Assembly: GCF_000308215.1 (NCBI RefSeq)
Contig: NZ_CAJE01000024.1
Coordinates: forward strand, 62,001-126,000
From: Methanomassiliicoccus luminyensis B10
GTDB lineage: Archaea; Thermoplasmatota; Thermoplasmata; Methanomassiliicoccales; Methanomassiliicoccaceae
DNA: 64,000 nt
Reading direction: 5' to 3'
In this document: positions 61,209-64,000 of the stretch, in pieces
Layout: each line of letters begins with the position of its first letter
Numbering within the stretch: position 1 is the first letter of the stretch
The notes under the pieces: model-generated
What the model saw: the letters and a program-made list of their open reading frames with translations, nothing else
Told to the model about the DNA's origin: nothing
Databases searched by the model: none
Translations under genes and position numbers: made by a program

Positions 61209-62363
61209 TCACCTCGCCTTTTCCAAAGCCTGGGCCAGGTCCTCGATGAGATCCTCCTTGTTCTCGACCCCCACGGACAGCCGTACGAGGCCGTCGGCCA
61301 GCCCGCAACGCAGCCTTTCCTCGCGCGGGATGGAGGCATGGGTCATGCAGGAGGGGCATTCGATGAGCGATTCCACCCCGCCCAGGCTCTCCGCCAGGGC
61401 GAAGATCTTGGTGGACTCGACCACCTTCACGGGGTCCAGGCCGTCCTTGAGCTCGAACGACACCATGCCCGAGAACCCACTCATCTGCCTCTTGGCGAGT
61501 TCGTGCTGGGGATGGCTCCTGAGCCCCGGATAGTTGACCCTCCGCACGAGATCGTGGCCTTCCAGGAACTCCGCCACCGCCAGGGCGTTCTCCTGGTGGC
61601 ACTTCATCCTCAGGTGCAGGGACTTGATGCCCCGCAGCGTCAGGTAGCATTCCTGAGGTCCGGGCACCGCGCCGACCGCGTTCTGGTAGAACCTCAGCCT
61701 CTCCACCAGATCGGGGTCCTTGGCCACCGCGCATCCTCCGATGACGTCGGAGTGACCGCCGATGTACTTGGTGGTGGAGTGGACCACCAGGTCCGCCCCG
61801 AGGTCCAGGGGCCTCTGGAAGTACGGGCTGGCGAAGGTGTTGTCCACCACCACTAAAGTCTCCCTGTTGGCGGCATGCGCCTTCCCGGCCAGCTCCTTGA
61901 TGTCGTACACCTTCAGCAGCGGGTTGGTGGGGCTCTCTATCCACATCATGTCGGTCATTTCGGCCAGTGACCGGTCCACCGCTCCAGGGTCCCCGAGGTC
62001 TACGAAGTCGAACCCCAGGCCGAACTGGGAGAAGCACTTCTTGAACAGGCGGAACGTCCCTCCGTAGAGGTCGTTGCACACCACCACCCGGCCTCCCGAG
62101 CTGAGAAGGAACATCATGGTGGCCTCGGCGGCCAGACCGGAAGCGAAGGCCAGTGCGCCCATCCCTCCCTCTATAGCTGCCAACCGCTCTTCCAGCGCCC
62201 TCCTGGTGGGATTGCCGGAGCGGGAGTACTCGTAGCCGTTGGTCGGTCGATCGACCTTCTTCCTGGCAAAGGTGGAGGCCATGTGTATGGGGACCGCCAC
62301 GTCCCCATTGGCCTGCTTCTCCGGCTCCTCGCCCGCGTGCACCGCTTCCGTCTCGAACCTCAT
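61209..62363 (-). CDS. Cystathionine gamma-synthase/lyase family PLP enzyme, second copy
   Basis: This 384-aa protein is of the same family as the gene at 31456, with FETEAVHAGEEPEKQANGD, YEYSRSGNPTRRALEERLA, WIESPTNPLLKVYD and the PLP lysine in VVHSTTKYIGGHSDVIGG. Its ATG overlaps the stop of the upstream CBS-like gene (ATGA), with GGAGGG before it. With a beta-synthase encoded just before, it is best read as cystathionine gamma-lyase of reverse transsulfuration (homocysteine to cysteine). Confidence 0.92.
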   Translation of the reverse strand: MRFETEAVHAGEEPEKQANGDVAVPIHMASTFARKKVDRPTNGYEYSRSGNPTRRALEERLAAIEGGMGALAFASGLAAEATMMFLLSSGGRVVVCNDLYGGTFRLFKKCFSQFGLGFDFVDLGDPGAVDRSLAEMTDMMWIESPTNPLLKVYDIKELAGKAHAANRETLVVVDNTFASPYFQRPLDLGADLVVHSTTKYIGGHSDVIGGCAVAKDPDLVERLRFYQNAVGAVPGPQECYLTLRGIKSLHLRMKCHQENALAVAEFLEGHDLVRRVNYPGLRSHPQHELAKRQMSGFSGMVSFELKDGLDPVKVVESTKIFALAESLGGVESLIECPSCMTHASIPREERLRCGLADGLVRLSVGVENKEDLIEDLAQALEKAR

Positions 62364-63343
62364 TCGATCCCTCCTTCCAGGAAGCCGTGCTCCCTCATCC
62401 ACCGGTCGTTGTAGATCTTGCTGAGATACTTGGCCCCGCCGTCGGGGAGGACCACCACGACCACGTCCTGCGGTCCCAGGTCCCGGGCCGCCTGCAGGGC
62501 CACGTGCACTGCCGCCCCCGACGAGCCGCCGGCGAAGATGCCCTCTTCCCGGGCGAGGCGGCGCGTCATCAGGAACGCCTCCTTGTCGCTGAACTGGATG
62601 ACGTCGTCGATGTACTCGAAGTGGACGTTCCTGCACAGGATATCCTCGCCCACTCCCTCCACGAAGTAGCTGTGGGCTTCCGGGAACTTCCCGGTCTTGA
62701 AGTAGTGATAGTACACCGAGCCGTGGGGGTCGGCGGCGATGACCTTGACCGACGGGCTGACCTCCTTGAGATATTTGGCGATGCCCGAGACGGTCCCCCC
62801 GGTGCCGACCCCGGCGACGAAGTGGGTGATCTTCCCCTCGGTCTGTTCCCAGATCTCCGGGCCGGTGGTGCGGTAGTGGGCGTCGGTGTTGGCGGGGTTG
62901 TTGAGCTGGTCGATGTATAGCGCGTCCGGCTTTTCCTCCGCCATCCTGCGCGCTACCGAGTAGTAGCTGCGGGGATCATCGGCGGAGACCTTGGTCGGGG
63001 TCACGACGGTGTGCGCCCCGAACGCGCGCAGAGCATCGATCTTCTCTTGGCTCATCTTGTCGGGGATGCTGAACACGCTGCGATATCCCTTCACCGCGCT
63101 GACCATGGCCAGCCCCATCCCGGTGTTCCCGGAGGTGCTTTCCACCACCGTGCCGCCGGGGACGAGGCGGCCCCTTCTCTCAGCCTCCTCGATCATGGCC
63201 AGGGCGATGCGGTCCTTGGCGCTTCCGCCGGGGTTCATGAACTCAAGCTTGGCAAGCACTGTCGCTTCGAGGCCTTCGGTGACCTGGTTCAGCCGCACCA
63301 GAGGGGTCCTCCCGATGGCCTGCAGAATATTCTCATACCACAT
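62360..63343 (-). CDS. Cystathionine beta-synthase-like PLP enzyme
   Basis: This 327-aa enzyme of the CysK/CBS fold II family has AIGRTPLVRLNQVTEGLEATV, the PLP lysine in NPGGSAKDRIALAM, ESTSGNTGMGLAMVS and FVAGVGTGGTVSGIAKYL. The EGVGEDI motif near residue 230 and the lack of CBS regulatory domains match short cystathionine beta-synthases. It would condense serine (or O-acetylserine) with homocysteine. Its promoter holds a perfect TTAAC-N4-GTTAA palindrome. It is first in a two-gene operon with the lyase. Confidence 0.9.
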   Translation of the reverse strand: MWYENILQAIGRTPLVRLNQVTEGLEATVLAKLEFMNPGGSAKDRIALAMIEEAERRGRLVPGGTVVESTSGNTGMGLAMVSAVKGYRSVFSIPDKMSQEKIDALRAFGAHTVVTPTKVSADDPRSYYSVARRMAEEKPDALYIDQLNNPANTDAHYRTTGPEIWEQTEGKITHFVAGVGTGGTVSGIAKYLKEVSPSVKVIAADPHGSVYYHYFKTGKFPEAHSYFVEGVGEDILCRNVHFEYIDDVIQFSDKEAFLMTRRLAREEGIFAGGSSGAAVHVALQAARDLGPQDVVVVVLPDGGAKYLSKIYNDRWMREHGFLEGGIE

Positions 63344-63513
63344 TTTCTCACTCTCCGGTGCCGGACATCACGACGGCGGTCCCCCTGATGCGGAGACCCT
63401 CGTCATCGGCGGCAAAATTCAATGAAGGGATCGGAAGAACAGACCTACCGGGCGGACGCCTGCGGACGACAAACGCGATCCCTTCTCAACATAGACCGGA
63501 GCAAAGGTTACTG

Positions 63514-63538
63514 GTTATTTAAGTTTAACTATTGTTAA
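63514..63538 (-). promoter_or_regulatory. Promoter of the CBS operon with perfect TTAAC-N4-GTTAA site
   Basis: TTAACTATTGTTAA (63525-63538) is a perfect copy of the palindrome. Just downstream on the minus strand is a TATA-like CTTAAATAAC (63514-63523). The site lies at the TFB-recognition position, where binding could either block or recruit the transcription factors. Confidence 0.65.
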
Positions 63539-63800
63539 CTATGGTCAGTACGTAGGAACCCGCTCGAGACCCGTCCCAGCTCGCACGTTTACAGAAAGAA
63601 GTTCTTTGGTCATCACGAGGTCGGAGATCACCGTGGACGGTGGCAGCGACAAGCTTCTTTCATAGTGTCCGCGCTCCTCGTTGCCGCGATCGCGGCCTGG
63701 CCTAAAAAGAAATGACCTTCCGAAAGAGCTGGGGCGGCCCCCGGTCGGGAGCGGGCGCTCGCGGCATTCCGGAAGGAGATATGGTAGAGCGGACGATGGC
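63539..63800. other. Intergenic stretch without a recognisable gene
   Basis: About 260 bp with no credible ORF between the CBS promoter and the MoaD-like gene. A plus-strand ORF (63712-63924) is antisense to the MoaD-like gene and not protein-like. Confidence 0.4.
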
Positions 63801-64000
63801 TCAGCCGCCCGCCATGGGCGGGAACAGCACTATGCCGTCCCCTTCCTTGATGCCGGTGGCCAGGCCGTTCAGCTCCTTGATGTTCTTGCCGTTCAGGAAG
63901 AGGTTGACGTACGGCCGCACCTGATCGTTCTCCAGCACGGCCGGTCCCAGCTCCGGGAACCTCTCCACCAGCGCCGAGACCACATCGTTGACGGTGTGGC
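63801..64000 (-). CDS. MoaD/ThiS-like ubiquitin-fold sulfur carrier (5' partial)
   Basis: The start lies beyond the right window edge. The visible part reads TVNDVVSALVERFPELGPAVL, then VNLFLNGKNIKELNGLATGIKEGDGIVLFPPMAGG. The C-terminal Gly-Gly and the hydrophobic core match MoaD/SAMP proteins. Such carriers take sulfur as a thiocarboxylate for molybdopterin, tRNA thiolation or archaeal protein modification. The role among these cannot be told here. The GTG at 63983 is internal. Confidence 0.85.
   Translation of the reverse strand, partial: HTVNDVVSALVERFPELGPAVLENDQVRPYVNLFLNGKNIKELNGLATGIKEGDGIVLFPPMAGG

Noticed and set aside
1-64000. tRNA, rRNA, CRISPR arrays and pyrrolysine-type in-frame TAG genes
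   Set aside because: Looked for by eye through the window; no cloverleaf-like gene, spaced repeat array or TAG-interrupted methylamine methyltransferase frame was recognised. A tRNAscan or Infernal run would be decisive.

Overview
This window looks like the chromosome of a euryarchaeal methanogen, most plausibly of the Methanomassiliicoccales / Thermoplasmatota lineage (inference). The DNA is GC-rich. Promoters are archaeal: TATA boxes, several apparently leaderless genes, and Shine-Dalgarno sites of the GGTGAT/GGAGG type. It carries a methanogenesis-marker-8 (DUF2099) gene, an MtaA/MtbA-like methylcobamide methyltransferase, a corrinoid protein, an archaeal-type MetX with CBS domains and a THUMP protein. 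A few genes of lower GC and bacterial flavour (Ogt, MarR, glutathione peroxidase, a Cys-repeat surface protein) suggest exchange with anaerobic bacteria, perhaps in a gut.

Layout. 1-4.3 kb: ketopantoate-reductase-like gene (cut by the window edge), Ogt, SRPBCC protein, bacterioferritin, a peroxiredoxin with a decayed 3' tail, and a zinc-ribbon protein. 4.7-6.5 kb: a secreted, membrane-anchored surface protein. 6.7-16.6 kb: a one-carbon/corrinoid island with an MJ0619-like radical SAM enzyme, a redox protein, an MtaA-like methyltransferase, a HemW-like radical SAM enzyme, an Lrp regulator with its palindromic operators, a corrinoid protein, a PaaK-like CoA ligase, an ArsA-like ATPase, an ArsD-like chaperone and a Cys-rich wHTH regulator. 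16.6-28.2 kb: housekeeping and membrane genes (deoxyribosyltransferase-like, DUF2085, MarC, P-type ATPase, citrate synthase, PepF, THUMP, Bcp) and a TnpB remnant. 28.6-32.6 kb: a sulfur amino acid operon (MetY, MetX-CBS, MetB/MetC-like). 32.9-34.5 kb: an AbiE locus with a broken toxin. 34.7-45.3 kb: PP-loop enzyme, MarR, GPx, a CysE-radical SAM fusion, an MFS/ChrB/DUF1232 operon, LarE, an XRE-CBS regulator and CysK. 45.4-60.4 kb: a nitrogenase-like system. 60.5-64 kb: a DUF457-type membrane protein, CBS/CGL transsulfuration genes and a partial MoaD-like protein.

How it may work together. The most striking system is a Nif-type reductase (NifH, NifD, NifK) with both P-cluster and cofactor ligands and its own NifB-NifX. 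It has no nifI1/I2 or nifEN in the window. Two nitrate/sulfonate-type ABC import sets follow it directly, and a soluble ATPase, a HypB-like GTPase, an Fe-S protein and DUF2099 lie upstream. A non-diazotrophic reductive function, such as C-S bond cleavage feeding the many sulfur amino acid genes here, is a reasonable hypothesis. Separately, a palindrome TTAAC-N4-GTTAA recurs in front of metY, cysK, the CBS gene, cysE, the PP-loop gene, an XRE-CBS regulator and (three times) the corrinoid protein. This suggests an undescribed sulfur/methyl regulon. No tRNA, rRNA or CRISPR array was seen.
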